Positions 1-8,633 are shown, numbered from the stretch's first letter. The stretch: DNA of 64,000 bases from Halochromatium glycolicum (GCF_016584085.1 NZ_NRSJ01000020.1:1-64000); one strand, 5' to 3'. The notes: generated by a model not told the origin, from the letters alone. Made by a program: numbers and translations.

Positions 1-334
1 TGAGGGGAGAACAAGCCAGCTTCATCAAAGCGTTGCTCTGCAGCGAGGCGTCCATGCGTCCAGAGATCTTCAATGCCGGTCTCCGTGTCTTGTCAGCTGC
101 CATCTCCGAGGATGGCGGGAATTGCTGGATGTGATCCTGATTCCGCAGACGCACGCGCAGCGCCGAGAGCAGCGGGTCACCCTGCTCCTCGCTCAGGCGC
201 TCCTGTGGTCCCAGTCGTGAAGGCATGTCTGAGCACGGTCGATCATCTACGAGCCTCGACGGCTACGTCGCTTGGTGTTGGCCTGCTTTCTGCTTCAGGT
301 ACGGACTCATGCTTGACGTGACAGGAGGCTCCTG
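1..334. other. Left edge, no supported gene
   Basis: I see no convincing gene here. The only sizeable open frame (73-321, plus strand) has a composition unlike a protein and resembles no family I know. The last bases carry a strong ribosome-binding site (aggagg) serving the gene at 335. Confidence 0.5.
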
Positions 335-796
335 ATGCCGCATTCAAAACTCTGGTTGGTCGTTGCCGATGAGGCGCGTGCAGCGCTCTATACCGCGGAC
401 AGCCCAGCCGGGCCGCTGACCGAGCAACGCGACTTCATCGATGCTGAGAACCGGCTGCTGGAGCAGGATCTGGTCACCGATGCGCCGGGACGCGCGTTCG
501 ACTCAGGCGGGGAGGGGCGCCACGCGCTCGAGCCGAGCACCGATCCGGGCGAGGTCGAGGCCCAGCGCTTCGCAAAATGGCTGGCCGAGACCCTGGATCA
601 AGCGAGGAAGGAGAACCGCTTCGAGATGCTTGGACTGGTAGCGCCGCCGGCCTTCCTCGGCCTGCTGCGCAAGAGCCTGCCGGACGAGACCGCCCGTAGC
701 GTCGTGCTCGAGGTGGACAAGGACCTGACCCGCTACGACGCCGAGGGCGTGCGGGGGCATTTGCCCCAGCGACTGTTCGAAATGCCCCTGCGCTGA
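335..796 (+). CDS. Host-attachment-like protein (PF10116-type)
   Basis: The 153-residue soluble protein resembles the Host_attach family (proteins described as required for attachment to host cells, also found in many free-living bacteria). The N-terminus has the family pattern of a short beta strand (KLWLVVADEARAALY) followed by an acidic loop and a central Gly/Asp-rich stretch (DAPGRAFDSGG). The C-terminal half (LGLVAPPAFLGLLRKSL) matches the conserved core, with the typical VDKDLTRYD segment near the end. The start is fixed by AGGAGG seven bases upstream. No signal peptide or membrane segment is visible. The biochemical role is unknown; the protein is small and cytoplasmic and often sits among stress genes, as here. 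A hairpin follows the stop. Confidence 0.8.
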   Translation: MPHSKLWLVVADEARAALYTADSPAGPLTEQRDFIDAENRLLEQDLVTDAPGRAFDSGGEGRHALEPSTDPGEVEAQRFAKWLAETLDQARKENRFEMLGLVAPPAFLGLLRKSLPDETARSVVLEVDKDLTRYDAEGVRGHLPQRLFEMPLR

Positions 797-806
797 GGCA
801 TCTGAT

Positions 807-828
807 AAGGCTCGTCACGGCGAGCCTT
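807..828. terminator. Hairpin, probable bidirectional terminator
   Basis: A perfect 8-bp stem (AAGGCTCG / CGAGCCTT) with a 6-base loop lies between the convergent genes ending at 796 and 849. The A/T ends of the stem would give short T tracts on both strands. Its position between convergent genes supports a terminator. Confidence 0.55.
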
Positions 829-848
829 ACCGGCTCAGCAGAACCGCA

Positions 849-1010
849 TCAGTAGGATTTCTCTTCTTCAGCAGTCTCTTCCAGGCTGTCGCCTGCGGTC
901 TCGAGGTCCTCGCCGAAGCCGGCGACGGTATTGCAGCCGCTGAGTGCCAGCGCGATAGCCAGCCAGACCAAGAGCGTTGCGATGGCAAGGACGGGGGTCG
1001 GTCGATTCAT
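849..1010 (-). CDS. Entericidin A/B-family lipoprotein
   Basis: This is a 53-residue lipoprotein. It has a hydrophobic signal (LAIATLLVWLAIALALSGC) with the lipobox cysteine at residue 26, followed by NTVAGFGEDLETAGDSLEE. The NTxxGxGxDxxxxGxxxE pattern is the entericidin signature. Entericidins are small inner- or outer-membrane lipoproteins tied to stationary-phase or osmotic stress; EcnB promotes lysis and EcnA opposes it. No paired second copy is present, so which role applies cannot be told. The tail is acidic (EEEK). It is convergent with the upstream plus-strand gene and shares the hairpin at 807-828. Confidence 0.82.
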   Translation of the reverse strand: MNRPTPVLAIATLLVWLAIALALSGCNTVAGFGEDLETAGDSLEETAEEEKSY

Positions 1011-1062
1011 TCTGCGTCTCCATTGTCGATAGCGGTGGGTGGGGAAGGATTTGAGCCGGCCG

Positions 1063-1593
1063 TTACAGCACCGAAGCCAAGAGGCCCAACAGCCAAAGTG
1101 CCAGCGCGATCAGTGCGGCGATGACGAGCCCCATCAGGGCGATCATCACAGCGACGACCAGACTGCTCCGCCCTCGAGCTCGCCCCGGATCATCGAGATG
1201 GCTCTCCAGCAGCTGAACGTTGCGACGGTTCGCCTTCCAGATGAAATCAAATAGGTCGCCGACCACCGGGATCACGCCAACGGCGGTCTCGATCAGCACG
1301 TTGATGCTCATGTGCAGCAGGACGACCAGGGGAACGCCGAGCCGGCGGGCCTCGAGGACGATATAGGACGAAAGCGCAGCGCCCACGAGATCGCCTATGC
1401 CGGGGATCAGTCCGATCGCGCCGTCCCAGCCCACGCGATAACCGCCGGGCAGCGCGATGGCTGAATCCAGGCTGTGCGAGAGGCGGCGAAGCCTTCGCCG
1501 CGCCGCGGCCTTTTCGACCGGGGCGACCGACCCGTGGCGGGCGTCGTCGTTGAGAGGCATCGCATCGGACGCGTCATTGGTGCGCTGTTGCAT
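1063..1593 (-). CDS. DUF4112 membrane protein
   Basis: The 176-residue protein carries the DUF4112 core: a charged N-terminus (AARRRLRRLSHSLDSAIALPGG), then GWDGAIGLIPGIGDLVGAAL, a family hallmark. Next come LGVPLVVLLHMSINVLIETAVGVIPVVGDLFDFIWKAN-type segments and a final hydrophobic helix (about residues 150-176). Function is unknown; the pattern of amphipathic and transmembrane segments suggests an inner-membrane protein. I chose the ATG at 1593, which has AAGG upstream; an upstream GTG at 1635 would add 14 residues but lacks a ribosome-binding site. It follows the entericidin gene's promoter region on the same strand. Confidence 0.8.
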   Translation of the reverse strand: MQQRTNDASDAMPLNDDARHGSVAPVEKAAARRRLRRLSHSLDSAIALPGGYRVGWDGAIGLIPGIGDLVGAALSSYIVLEARRLGVPLVVLLHMSINVLIETAVGVIPVVGDLFDFIWKANRRNVQLLESHLDDPGRARGRSSLVVAVMIALMGLVIAALIALALWLLGLLASVL

Positions 1594-2099
1594 CGGTGGC
1601 CTTCGTGATCCGGGGCTGTGATCGGATACCCGCACAATCGTGACGGTGCTGGAGCAGCGCCTGTCTAGAGCAAGAGCTGGAGCAAGAGCCTCTCTGAGAA
1701 GCTGATCTGCGGGCGATACGTTGCTGGTGATACGAGCAGATCACGTGCCAACACGAGCATCTCTGCTCCGGCTGCGCCGCAGGAGCCGACGAAACCGCCT
1801 GTCGGCGGACGATCGCTGCAAATCAGCCAGTCTCGGCTCAAAAGCCCCAAGGCCACTGAGGTCAGTGCATGCCGCAGTCGGGTCAGGCCAGGGAATCCGC
1901 CCCTAAAAAGCGCGTTGCGCCGTGCCAAGGCATGGTTGTTGCTATCCCCTCACTCGAGACGCTGGCCACCGTTGGAGCCAGAGCCCGTTTGCGATTCGGG
2001 GCGGTCTCAGGCTCGCAGGCGGCCATCGGGTCGCGAGTCCGGTCAGCGATATCCGACATCCTTTTCGAGCAGCCACTTCATCAACAGAGGAGCTAGAGC
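1594..2099. other. Intergenic region, no gene seen
   Basis: About 500 bases between a minus-strand and a plus-strand gene, so both promoters should lie here. No frame has convincing protein character. The plus-strand gene at 2100 has a clear AGAGGAG ribosome-binding site. Confidence 0.5.
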
Positions 2100-2594
2100 A
2101 TGACCAAACGAAGCATGACCAAACAATTCCGACGCATTGCAGTACTCGCCATCGTCATGTCCTTCGGCGGTGCCGGCCTCGCGCAGGCTGCGGAGGCTAC
2201 GATGACCGAGAAAGAGGACCCGAGCGACCAAGGGACCTATCTCGGCACACCTTGGGTGAGCGGTGGCGTCGGCGAGTCGGCTCGCGAGGAGCTGATGGAG
2301 GAATACGATGACTACAACCTGAAGCTCGAGTTCGCCGTCGCCGACGGCAATTACCTCGCCGATGTCGCGGTGAACATCACCACGCCTGATGGGACGCCGG
2401 TTCTGCGGGCCTTCTCGACTGGCCCTTGGCTGATGACCAAGCTGCCGGCGGGGCGCTACGAGGTCTCAGTGAATGGTTTCGAGAAGACCTTTGTCCAGCA
2501 GGTCGACGTACCCTCCGCGGGAATGGAGACCGTGATCTTCAACGGCTGGACGAAGGCCGGGGTAGCGGAGGCGACGCCTGGACCGAGCTACTGA
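2100..2594 (+). CDS. Secreted protein with carboxypeptidase-regulatory-like fold
   Basis: This 164-residue exported protein has a basic N-terminus and a hydrophobic segment ending in GLAQAAEA, a good signal-peptidase site near residue 31. The mature part has an acidic linker, then a beta-rich module (VAVNITTPDGTPVLRAF, GPWLMTKLPAGRYEVSVNG). This is the pattern of a carboxypeptidase-regulatory-like or CNA-B-type domain (about residues 75-150). Such domains are structural; no catalytic residue is evident. The start has AGAGGAG seven bases upstream. The last codons (Gly-Pro-Ser-Tyr-stop) are the first unit of a 23-bp tandem repeat, so the C-terminus may have been created or trimmed by repeat change. 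Confidence 0.72.
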   Translation: MTKRSMTKQFRRIAVLAIVMSFGGAGLAQAAEATMTEKEDPSDQGTYLGTPWVSGGVGESAREELMEEYDDYNLKLEFAVADGNYLADVAVNITTPDGTPVLRAFSTGPWLMTKLPAGRYEVSVNGFEKTFVQQVDVPSAGMETVIFNGWTKAGVAEATPGPSY

Positions 2595-2656
2595 CAGCAT
2601 CTGGACCGAGGTACTGACAGTGCCTGGTCCGAGGTACTGACAGTGCCTGGTCCGAG
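2588..2656 (+). repeat. 23-bp tandem repeat, three units, across a stop codon
   Basis: There are three head-to-tail 23-base units (2588-2610, 2611-2633, 2634-2656). The last two are identical and the first differs at a few positions. Each unit contains TACTGA, and the first one supplies the stop of the preceding gene. Confidence 0.85.
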
Positions 2657-2722
2657 CGACCGAGAGGGGCTTCTACAGCTCTCCGTCAGCCGCCGAGCAG
2701 CCTGACTAGGCGAGCCTGACTA

Positions 2723-2826
2723 GTGCAAGACAGCGGAAATCCCGAGACCGATGGTCGCTGCCGCCAATGGTCGTGGGGTAGGAGCCCGCTTGCGGGCGAT
2801 TTTCGCAGCCGTGAGCGCGGCCTGGT
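2723..2826 (+). repeat. Dispersed 104-bp repeat, copy A, with REP-like palindrome
   Basis: This 104-base stretch matches 19521-19624 with scattered substitutions and no length change. It contains the palindrome GCCCGC-TT-GCGGGC (2784-2797), preceded by GGAG. This is typical of the REP-like elements in gammaproteobacterial intergenic regions. Confidence 0.8.
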
Positions 2827-3446
2827 GTTGTCGGTCACCTTATTCCACGAGAATTCCTCAGAGTAATCTGCGCTGACCCTACCGGATTCGTGCACCGCTT
2901 TTGCGGCTGCCTGCCGTCCAGCTGGTCTTGGGTCGGTTCAGGCGACCCTAACGGCAGCAACCGGCCTGAACAGACATTGGCAGGTGAACTCGCCCGTGGT
3001 TGTTGTTGCGCCAAGGCGACAGACATTGAAGTCGCCATTACTTGCCTGGCTCTATCCCCTCCGATCCCCGAGTTCCGATCTGCAATGACGGGAGGACGCT
3101 GATTGCTGCCGGTGGTGGCCGGACCCATGAGAGGCCGGTCTTGTCGCTATGCGGTCACTGGCTGCGGTGGCAAGGATCCGGCAAAGAGTCCGGAAAGCGG
3201 ACACCGTCCTGCGCTGCAACCCAGACGCCTTCGGGCTGCTTGCCAACATCGATCGCCAACGCATGCCGAGGGGATGATGCCACGTCGGTTTCTGACGCTA
3301 TCCTGGCAAGAGCTTCCGCAGGCGGACGTTAACCGGACTCCGAACAGCGTTTCTGACCCGGCAGCCTCCGGAAACGCCGATGGCATAGGCGCAAGCAGTG
3401 TTGCAAACTCCTTTACGCCACACGTAACACGTACTATCCTCCGCTC
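2827..3446. other. Intergenic region, no supported gene
   Basis: About 620 bases without a convincing gene. Several short open frames exist on both strands but have arginine- and serine-rich translations typical of non-coding high-GC sequence. The right end carries the promoter of the HigBA module; no ribosome-binding site stands out before the GTG start at 3447. Confidence 0.45.
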
Positions 3447-3728
3447 GTGATCAAGAGCTTCGCCGACAAGGCCACCGCAGCCGTTTTCTCGGGTCGCCGC
3501 GTGCGGAGTCTTCCGCCGGACATCCATCGCCGCGCCTACGCCAAGCTCCAAGCCTTGGATGCGGCGGACAACCTCGATTTCCTGCGCGTGCCGCCCTCCA
3601 ACCGCCTGGAACAGCTTCGCGGCGACCGCGAGGGCCAGTGGAGCATTCGCATCAACGACCAATGGCGCATCTGTTTCCGCTGGGAAGATCGCGATGCATA
3701 CGACGTTGAGGTAACCGACTACCACTGA
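3447..3728 (+). CDS. higB: HigB-type toxin of a type II TA system
   Basis: The 93-residue protein is a full-length RelE/HigB-superfamily ribosome-dependent mRNA interferase. It starts with IKSFADK and has the family middle KLQALDAADNLDFLRVPPSNRLEQL. It ends in GQWSIRINDQWRICFRW...VEVTDYH, the conserved HigB C-terminus containing the RNase residues. Translation starts at GTG, since the reading IKSF begins there. It lies 19 bases upstream of the HigA antitoxin, the usual toxin-first order of higBA. A second, truncated HigB with the same C-terminus lies at 42074-42181. Confidence 0.9.
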   Translation: MIKSFADKATAAVFSGRRVRSLPPDIHRRAYAKLQALDAADNLDFLRVPPSNRLEQLRGDREGQWSIRINDQWRICFRWEDRDAYDVEVTDYH

Positions 3729-3747
3729 GGTCGTTGTACCCCTAAAC

Positions 3748-4119
3748 ATGAAGCGCAATGAAAGACCCATGACTATCCAACGACAGCACCTCGACCAGAT
3801 CGACTTCTCCGACGTAGCCGAGGGCGCCGACCTGATGCCACCGGTCACCCCCGGCGAGATCCTGCGCACGGACTTCATGGAGCCCCTCGGCCTGTCGGCG
3901 AATGCCCTGGCCAAGGCGTTGCACGTTCCACCGAACCGGATCACCGCCATCCTGAATGGTACTCGCTCAATCACCGCCGACACCGCGCTGCGGCTAGCTA
4001 GGTACTTCAAGACCACCCCCCAGTCCTGGCTGAACCTGCAGAAGAACTACGAGCTAGAGGTCGCGAAGCGAACGGTGGGCCGAGCCATCGAGACCGAGGT
4101 TGAGCCCTATGCAGCCTAG
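3748..4119 (+). CDS. higA: HigA antitoxin, XRE-type helix-turn-helix
   Basis: The 123-residue antitoxin neutralises the preceding HigB and represses the operon. The HTH core spans roughly residues 30-85: PVTPGEILRTDFMEPLGLSANALAKAL, then VPPNRITAILNGTRSITADTALRLARYF. That is the classical HigA arrangement, followed by QSWLNLQKNYELEVA. The N-terminal 28 residues are longer than in the HigA at 42194. An internal ATG at 3769 is an alternative start; neither ATG has a strong ribosome-binding site, so coupling to higB is likely. Confidence 0.9.
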   Translation: MKRNERPMTIQRQHLDQIDFSDVAEGADLMPPVTPGEILRTDFMEPLGLSANALAKALHVPPNRITAILNGTRSITADTALRLARYFKTTPQSWLNLQKNYELEVAKRTVGRAIETEVEPYAA

Positions 4120-4211
4120 ACGCACGGAATCGGCGGATAGCGGCACCGCGCTTTGTCCTCGTCTGCCACGGCAGACTTGTCCCGCTCCTCTCGATAGTTG
4201 CTTCTGACTCT

Positions 4212-4592
4212 ATGCCACTCCCAGGCGGCGACGCGGACAAGGCCGGCAACCGCTACGAGCTGCGGTGGACCGTCCGTCAGTTCATCCGGCTGCTGACCGA
4301 CGATGCCGTTTGGATAGAACTGGAGCCAGTTGGAGAAGAGGGCGAGCGAATCGAGTTTCGCCTGTGTCGTTCCGACGGTGAAATCGAGGCGCACCAAGTC
4401 AAGCGCCAGCAGGCCGGCAAGGCGCACTGGACGATCGCCGATCCGCGGCGAGAGGCCGAATGGCAGGAAAAGGGTCTCGGCATTTCTGACGCGATGCACT
4501 CAACCGCGTCCAGAGACAGAAACGTCATTTTTCCGCAGCAGGCGCGGTCAAAATTGCACATCTCAAACTGGACGCAGTGTAGACGCGCCTGA
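4212..4592 (+). pseudogene. Truncated N-terminus of a large defence-type protein
   Basis: Residues 1-76 look like the start of large antiphage or ATPase proteins with an N-terminal PD-(D/E)xK-like domain: AGNRYELRWTVRQFIRLL, an acidic strand (VWIELEPVGEEGERIEF), then EIEAHQVKRQ, the E-x-K motif. After TIAD the resemblance stops. The frame runs through unrelated sequence to 4592, so the rest of the gene has been lost. Cap4-type or DUF4297-type nuclease identity is an inference from the motif pattern only. It sits directly downstream of HigBA, suggesting an eroded defence cluster. Confidence 0.5.
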
Positions 4593-4726
4593 CTGGCCGC
4601 CGTCGTTGCCTTGCCAGCGGCGGCGGCCGTTTGCGTTGACTCGGCCTTGACTCGATCGGCCCGCGGCAAGGGCGTTGCGCTGCAGCCGCGTCCACCGCGC
4701 TGCAGCCGGACCGTATCAGGCCCTTT

Positions 4727-4832
4727 GCGCTCCGTCCCGGAGCAGGGATCAGTGCGGCGCCACTCCCCTCGCACTCACTCGTCATTGCTATCACCCGCGC
4801 TCGGTTCCGGAGCAGGGATCAGTGCTGCGCCA
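4727..4832 (+). repeat. Two 36-bp direct repeats, 70 bp apart
   Basis: The segments 4727-4762 and 4797-4832 share the order GCGCTC, CCGGAGCAGGGATCAGTGC and GCGCCA with a few substitutions. The second copy overlaps the 3' end of the minus-strand glycosyltransferase (stop at 4819), so that C-terminus lies within the repeat. Confidence 0.7.
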
Positions 4833-6084
4833 GGCCGGATGGGTGCGCCGATCCGGCCTCTTGTTGGCTGATAGCCTGATCCATCGCGCGTTGATAGAGC
4901 CTGAACAGGCGCTGGAAGGTGGCGTCCCAGCCATAGCCCGCCTCGAGCACGTGCTGCCGTGCGGCCGCGCCGAGCGTTTCGCGCTCTGAGGTGACGGCGA
5001 CGATATTGGCGGCCATCGCCTCGGCATCGCCGACCGGCCCGAGCCGACCGCGATCCGGCGCCACCCGCTCGCGCAGTGCGCCGGAATCGACACCGACTAC
5101 CGGCAGCCCCGAGGCCTGGGCCTCGACCACTGCCAGGCCAAAGGTCTCGTAAGGGCCGGCCGTCACATAGACATCGGCCGAGGCCATGACCCGAGCATAG
5201 GCCGCGCGGTCACGCTCGTAGTGCAGCACACGCAGCCGCGGCAGCCGCTTGGCCCGCGCTTCGAGCTGTTCGCGCAATGGCCCGTCGCCCATCAGGATCA
5301 GGTGAAAGACCGGCTGATCCGGCAGTCGCTCGAAGGCGTCGACGAGCAAGCTGACCGCCTTCTCGCTATCGAGCCGTCCGCAAAAGAGAAGCAAGACGTC
5401 CTCATCGCCAATCCCCTGCTGCCGCCGCCAATCGATGCTGCGCCGCTCGGGCGAGAACTGGGACAGGTCGACGCCGAGCGGGACGACCTCGGTGCCGCTG
5501 ACCCCGTATTCGGCGATGCGCGCGGCCTGCGCCGCCGTCGCCGCGAGCGTCAGGTCGCAGCGGCGGAAGATCTGCCCGAAGGTCGCCTCGGCGCCGTCCT
5601 CGACGACCTCGCTGACGCGGTGCCCCCAGCCAGCGAGGGTCTCGCTGATCTCCTCGACCCCGTCGACGAGAAAACGCCGCAAGGGTGCGCCGACATAGGC
5701 GTGGGCGATATCGGTGTGGAAATAGGCCGAGACCAGGCAGCGTGCGGCATGCTGTCGGCAGTCGTCGCGGTAGCGGAAGGCAGCCCAGGGCTCGACGAAG
5801 AAGCTCCCGAGCTCGACGACGTCCGGGGCGCTGTGCTCGAGCGCGTGGCGGACCTTCGCCGGCCGCCAGAAGAACCGATACGGCTCGCAGCCGGGGATCA
5901 TCGGGCTGTGCAGCTCGATCGTGTGTAGCCTTCCGGTTTGCGACGCGCGGTCCTGCTCGCCGGGGATGATCAGCACATGCTCGTCGTCGCTGTGCTCGCT
6001 GATCCAGCGGCGCTTCTGGTCGATGTAGGTGCGGATGCCGCCGCTGGTCTCGGTATAGGCGAGGGTTAGGTCGCAGTAGCGCAT
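4819..6084 (-). CDS. GT4-family glycosyltransferase
   Basis: This 421-residue GT-B glycosyltransferase transfers a sugar from a nucleotide-activated donor in the cytoplasm. The N-terminal acceptor domain begins with MRYCDLTLAYTETSGGIRTYI, which includes the GGI(R)TY loop. The donor domain holds VVPLGVDLSQFSP, LLLFCGRLDSEKAVSLLV and HLILMGDGPL. It also has the nucleotide-sugar signature YETFGLAVVEAQASGLPVVGVDSG near residues 320-345, with the E-x7-E pair. The start overlaps the upstream glycosidase by 19 bases, indicating co-translation. The acceptor is unknown; the partner suggests synthesis or turnover of a glucose- or mannose-type glycoside. Confidence 0.9.
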   Translation of the reverse strand: MRYCDLTLAYTETSGGIRTYIDQKRRWISEHSDDEHVLIIPGEQDRASQTGRLHTIELHSPMIPGCEPYRFFWRPAKVRHALEHSAPDVVELGSFFVEPWAAFRYRDDCRQHAARCLVSAYFHTDIAHAYVGAPLRRFLVDGVEEISETLAGWGHRVSEVVEDGAEATFGQIFRRCDLTLAATAAQAARIAEYGVSGTEVVPLGVDLSQFSPERRSIDWRRQQGIGDEDVLLLFCGRLDSEKAVSLLVDAFERLPDQPVFHLILMGDGPLREQLEARAKRLPRLRVLHYERDRAAYARVMASADVYVTAGPYETFGLAVVEAQASGLPVVGVDSGALRERVAPDRGRLGPVGDAEAMAANIVAVTSERETLGAAARQHVLEAGYGWDATFQRLFRLYQRAMDQAISQQEAGSAHPSGLAQH

Positions 6085-7766
6085 GGCTGGGCCTTCTCGA
6101 GTGATGGGTCGATCAGGACGCGCTCGGCGAATCCCGTGTGGAAATGGGCGCTCTTTCCCTGCTGCCTGAGCGAGCCCTCGAAGCGATCGTCATCCAGCAT
6201 TCGCAGCTGGATGTGCAGCCGGTCCGTGGGCAGGCGGCCGGTCGAGTCTCCGGTGGCGGGAGTGCAAGCCACTGGCAGGTCGAGGTCGAGCTGCATCCCG
6301 AGGCCGGCCGGAGGCAGCCGCGGACAGAGACGCCATTGCGCCGGTTTCGGTCCCGGCTCGAGCCCGATGAGCACCTCGAGCAACAGATTGTTGACCAGTC
6401 CGGTCCAGCCGACGAAATCGCGCTGCGGTCCACGGCCGAGGGTCAGCGCTTTCCACCAGTTGCCGTTCTTGCGGCGCAGCGCTTGGGTATCCAGGCTATC
6501 GGGGTCATAGAACTCGTAGATGCGCTGCTCGCGCTCGAACACGCCATAGACCGCCTGGCAGAGCCGAAAGGCGAGCTCGCCCGCCTCGCGCTGCAGATCG
6601 TAGCGCAGCAGTCCCTGGACCGCGGCATAGGCGGTGTTGAGCCAGACCGGGCCGCGCCACATGTCCTTCTCGAAGCTCGGCTCGTCACGCGCGACCGAGG
6701 GCAGCGGGACGAGGGTCCCGAAGCGCTCGGGATCGGTCAGCTGCCGCGCCAGCCGGGTCGCCTGTGCCTGCTCCGGAACCCCGGCCCATAACGGCATCAA
6801 TGACGCGATCGTGGCGACCCGGATCGGGGTGCCTGCGCCGTCGCGGTCCAGATAGAGACCGGACTGCTCATCCCAGAGCAACTCGTTGATCCGTTGGCGC
6901 AGGCATGCCGCCTCGGCTCGAAAGACCTCGGCATCCGACTCGCGGTCGAGGCGCTGTGCCATCTGCGCGAGGGCCTCGAGCTGCAGTACGACATAGCTAC
7001 TGAGATCAGTTGCGCCGATGGCGCGGGTGTCGCGCAGCGCGCTCTCGTCGGTATTGCTGAAGCGCGGTGCGTTCTCGACCCCGGACTCGTAGGGGTGCTC
7101 CCAGAAGTAGAGCCCATCGGCGCGCCGGCGGTGTGAGTCGAGCCAGGCCTGATACCGCCGCAACGGCTCGTAGATCTCCGCGAGTAGCGCGCTGCGCTGC
7201 TCCTCTGGCAGCGCGTTGACGACCGGGAGGGCAGCCCAGGCGATCAGCGGCGGTTGGGTATAGCGTGACTGATGGAACTCGGTGACTACGTGCTGGAGCC
7301 GGTCGCCGTCGCGCAGATCGATGACGGCCCTCAGTACCTCAGCGGCGACATTGGCATCCCACCAGCGCCAGACCTGCGCGATGAACGCCGAATCCCAGAG
7401 GTAGACACCGCGAAAGGCCGGGCCGGGGATCGCGTGCCGGGTCGGTGAGAGCAGGTCCGCCTGCTGCAGGTTGGCGAACAGCAGCGCATAGACCTCGGCG
7501 AAGCCGCGCCCGAAGGCGATCGCCTCTGGATGCCCAGCGATCCGAAGGTGCGGCGGCGCTGTCGTCACACCCTTGCGGCGCAGCACCTCGGCTGGCAGCT
7601 CGATCGGGAGCAGCCCCGAGCGTCCGGCCGAGATCCGCGACCAGATCAACAGGTGCCAGAGATAATGCAGCCCGCGCGTGCCGCGGCCGGCGTAGGCGCC
7701 GACGCGGCCGGTGGTCGATCGGGCCTGCCGTAGCAGACGCCGCAGCGGCGCTCTTAGAGCCTCCAT
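6066..7766 (-). CDS. Six-hairpin glycosidase, GH63/trehalase-like
   Basis: The 566-residue protein has the (alpha/alpha)6 glycosidase pattern of GH63/MGH1-like (mannosylglycerate hydrolase/trehalase-like) proteins. Signatures include GVYLWDSAFIAQVWRWWD (the acid-bearing LWD motif), WEHPYESGVENAPRF and SFEKDMWRGPVWLNTAYA. Later come YEFYDPDSLDTQ and FVGWTGLVNNLLLEVL. There is no clear signal peptide, so it is probably cytoplasmic. It is translationally coupled to a GT4 enzyme. In a halotolerant host the pair may handle a glycosidic compatible solute such as glucosyl- or mannosylglycerate, but the substrate is not settled by sequence. Confidence 0.82.
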   Translation of the reverse strand: MEALRAPLRRLLRQARSTTGRVGAYAGRGTRGLHYLWHLLIWSRISAGRSGLLPIELPAEVLRRKGVTTAPPHLRIAGHPEAIAFGRGFAEVYALLFANLQQADLLSPTRHAIPGPAFRGVYLWDSAFIAQVWRWWDANVAAEVLRAVIDLRDGDRLQHVVTEFHQSRYTQPPLIAWAALPVVNALPEEQRSALLAEIYEPLRRYQAWLDSHRRRADGLYFWEHPYESGVENAPRFSNTDESALRDTRAIGATDLSSYVVLQLEALAQMAQRLDRESDAEVFRAEAACLRQRINELLWDEQSGLYLDRDGAGTPIRVATIASLMPLWAGVPEQAQATRLARQLTDPERFGTLVPLPSVARDEPSFEKDMWRGPVWLNTAYAAVQGLLRYDLQREAGELAFRLCQAVYGVFEREQRIYEFYDPDSLDTQALRRKNGNWWKALTLGRGPQRDFVGWTGLVNNLLLEVLIGLEPGPKPAQWRLCPRLPPAGLGMQLDLDLPVACTPATGDSTGRLPTDRLHIQLRMLDDDRFEGSLRQQGKSAHFHTGFAERVLIDPSLEKAQPCATAT

Positions 7767-7823
7767 TCGTTTCGTCGCTTATCGTTCTGCGTCCTAGACC
7801 TGCCTGCTGAACGGCTTCGCTTC

Positions 7824-8132
7824 CTACACACCTTTGCCGCCAGCACGCTGCGCCGGCGTTGTCATCCCGGCCTGAAACTCGTCCGGACTGAGGGTGCCGT
7901 TGCCATCGCGGTCAAGCCCGTCGAGGCGGTTCTCGAGACGCGGCAGCGCAGCCGCCTCACCGTTTGCCAGGGCGCCATCGCCGTTCTGGTCCAGCGCCTC
8001 ATAACAGGCCATGGTCGCGGATGCGCCGGGCACCTCGCCCTGCTCGAACCGGCAGTCGTCCGGGACGGCGGTTCCGGCATGGGACAGGGTGCCAGTCAGG
8101 GCGGTTGCAGCAATCAGTATGCTTCGGGACAT
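7824..8132 (-). CDS. Periplasmic EF-hand calcium-binding protein
   Basis: This small secreted protein of 102 residues has a signal peptide (MSRSILIAATALTGTLSHAGTA) and two EF-hand loops, DQNGDGALANGE and DRDGNGTLSPDE. Both have Asp at positions 1, 3 or 5 and Glu at 12. The start at 8132 is chosen because the signal peptide begins there; the open frame extends further upstream without sense. A similar EF-hand protein lies at 16328-16774. It is on the same strand as the glycosidase but separated by its own leader. Confidence 0.85.
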   Translation of the reverse strand: MSRSILIAATALTGTLSHAGTAVPDDCRFEQGEVPGASATMACYEALDQNGDGALANGEAAALPRLENRLDGLDRDGNGTLSPDEFQAGMTTPAQRAGGKGV

Positions 8133-8633
8133 GTTGCGGTCTCCATTTGTGGTCAGCGAGCCTGTCGGTCCGTCGGCGATCCCAGCCAGTGGGGAACAGA
8201 ACGCGCTGGGCCGACGAACGGTTCTCGCGAAACCGTCTAGGACGCAGGTTATATACCAAACCGGGCATTGCATCAGACGGAGGTGCCCGATCTCTTGGCT
8301 GGGCGAGCCACCGGCTCGCCGAGCGTGCTCGGATAACCAAGGATGCCAGCGTAACGAGATTGATGGGATTGGTGTTCGATGCTGTCCCAGAGCCTGGCGG
8401 AGCGGTGCTTTTGCCAGAACGGCGGGTTATTTGACCCACTCAAATCGGGCTCCGGCGTTGGGATGCCGGCGCGCGCACAGCGCCCATGCCCGATGCTGCG
8501 ACCAGTGCTACGCCTTTTGATGTGCCCCTTATCTATCCTGGCGCATTGTTTGCTCGATGGTCTTATCAGCTGAGGCGGTGTCCAGCCGCAGCAGCTGTTG
8601 TATTCACGAAGACCAACGCTGGGAGGTTTCCCA
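8133..8633. other. Divergent intergenic region with a hairpin
   Basis: About 500 bases between divergent genes and presumably both promoters. It contains a perfect 8-bp stem GGCGAGCC / GGCTCGCC with a 3-base loop (8302-8320). No gene is supported. Confidence 0.5.

Noticed and set aside
2877..3420. Segment resembling eroded gene or repeat DNA between the secreted protein and HigBA.
   Set aside because: I could not match it to any other part of the window or to a known family.
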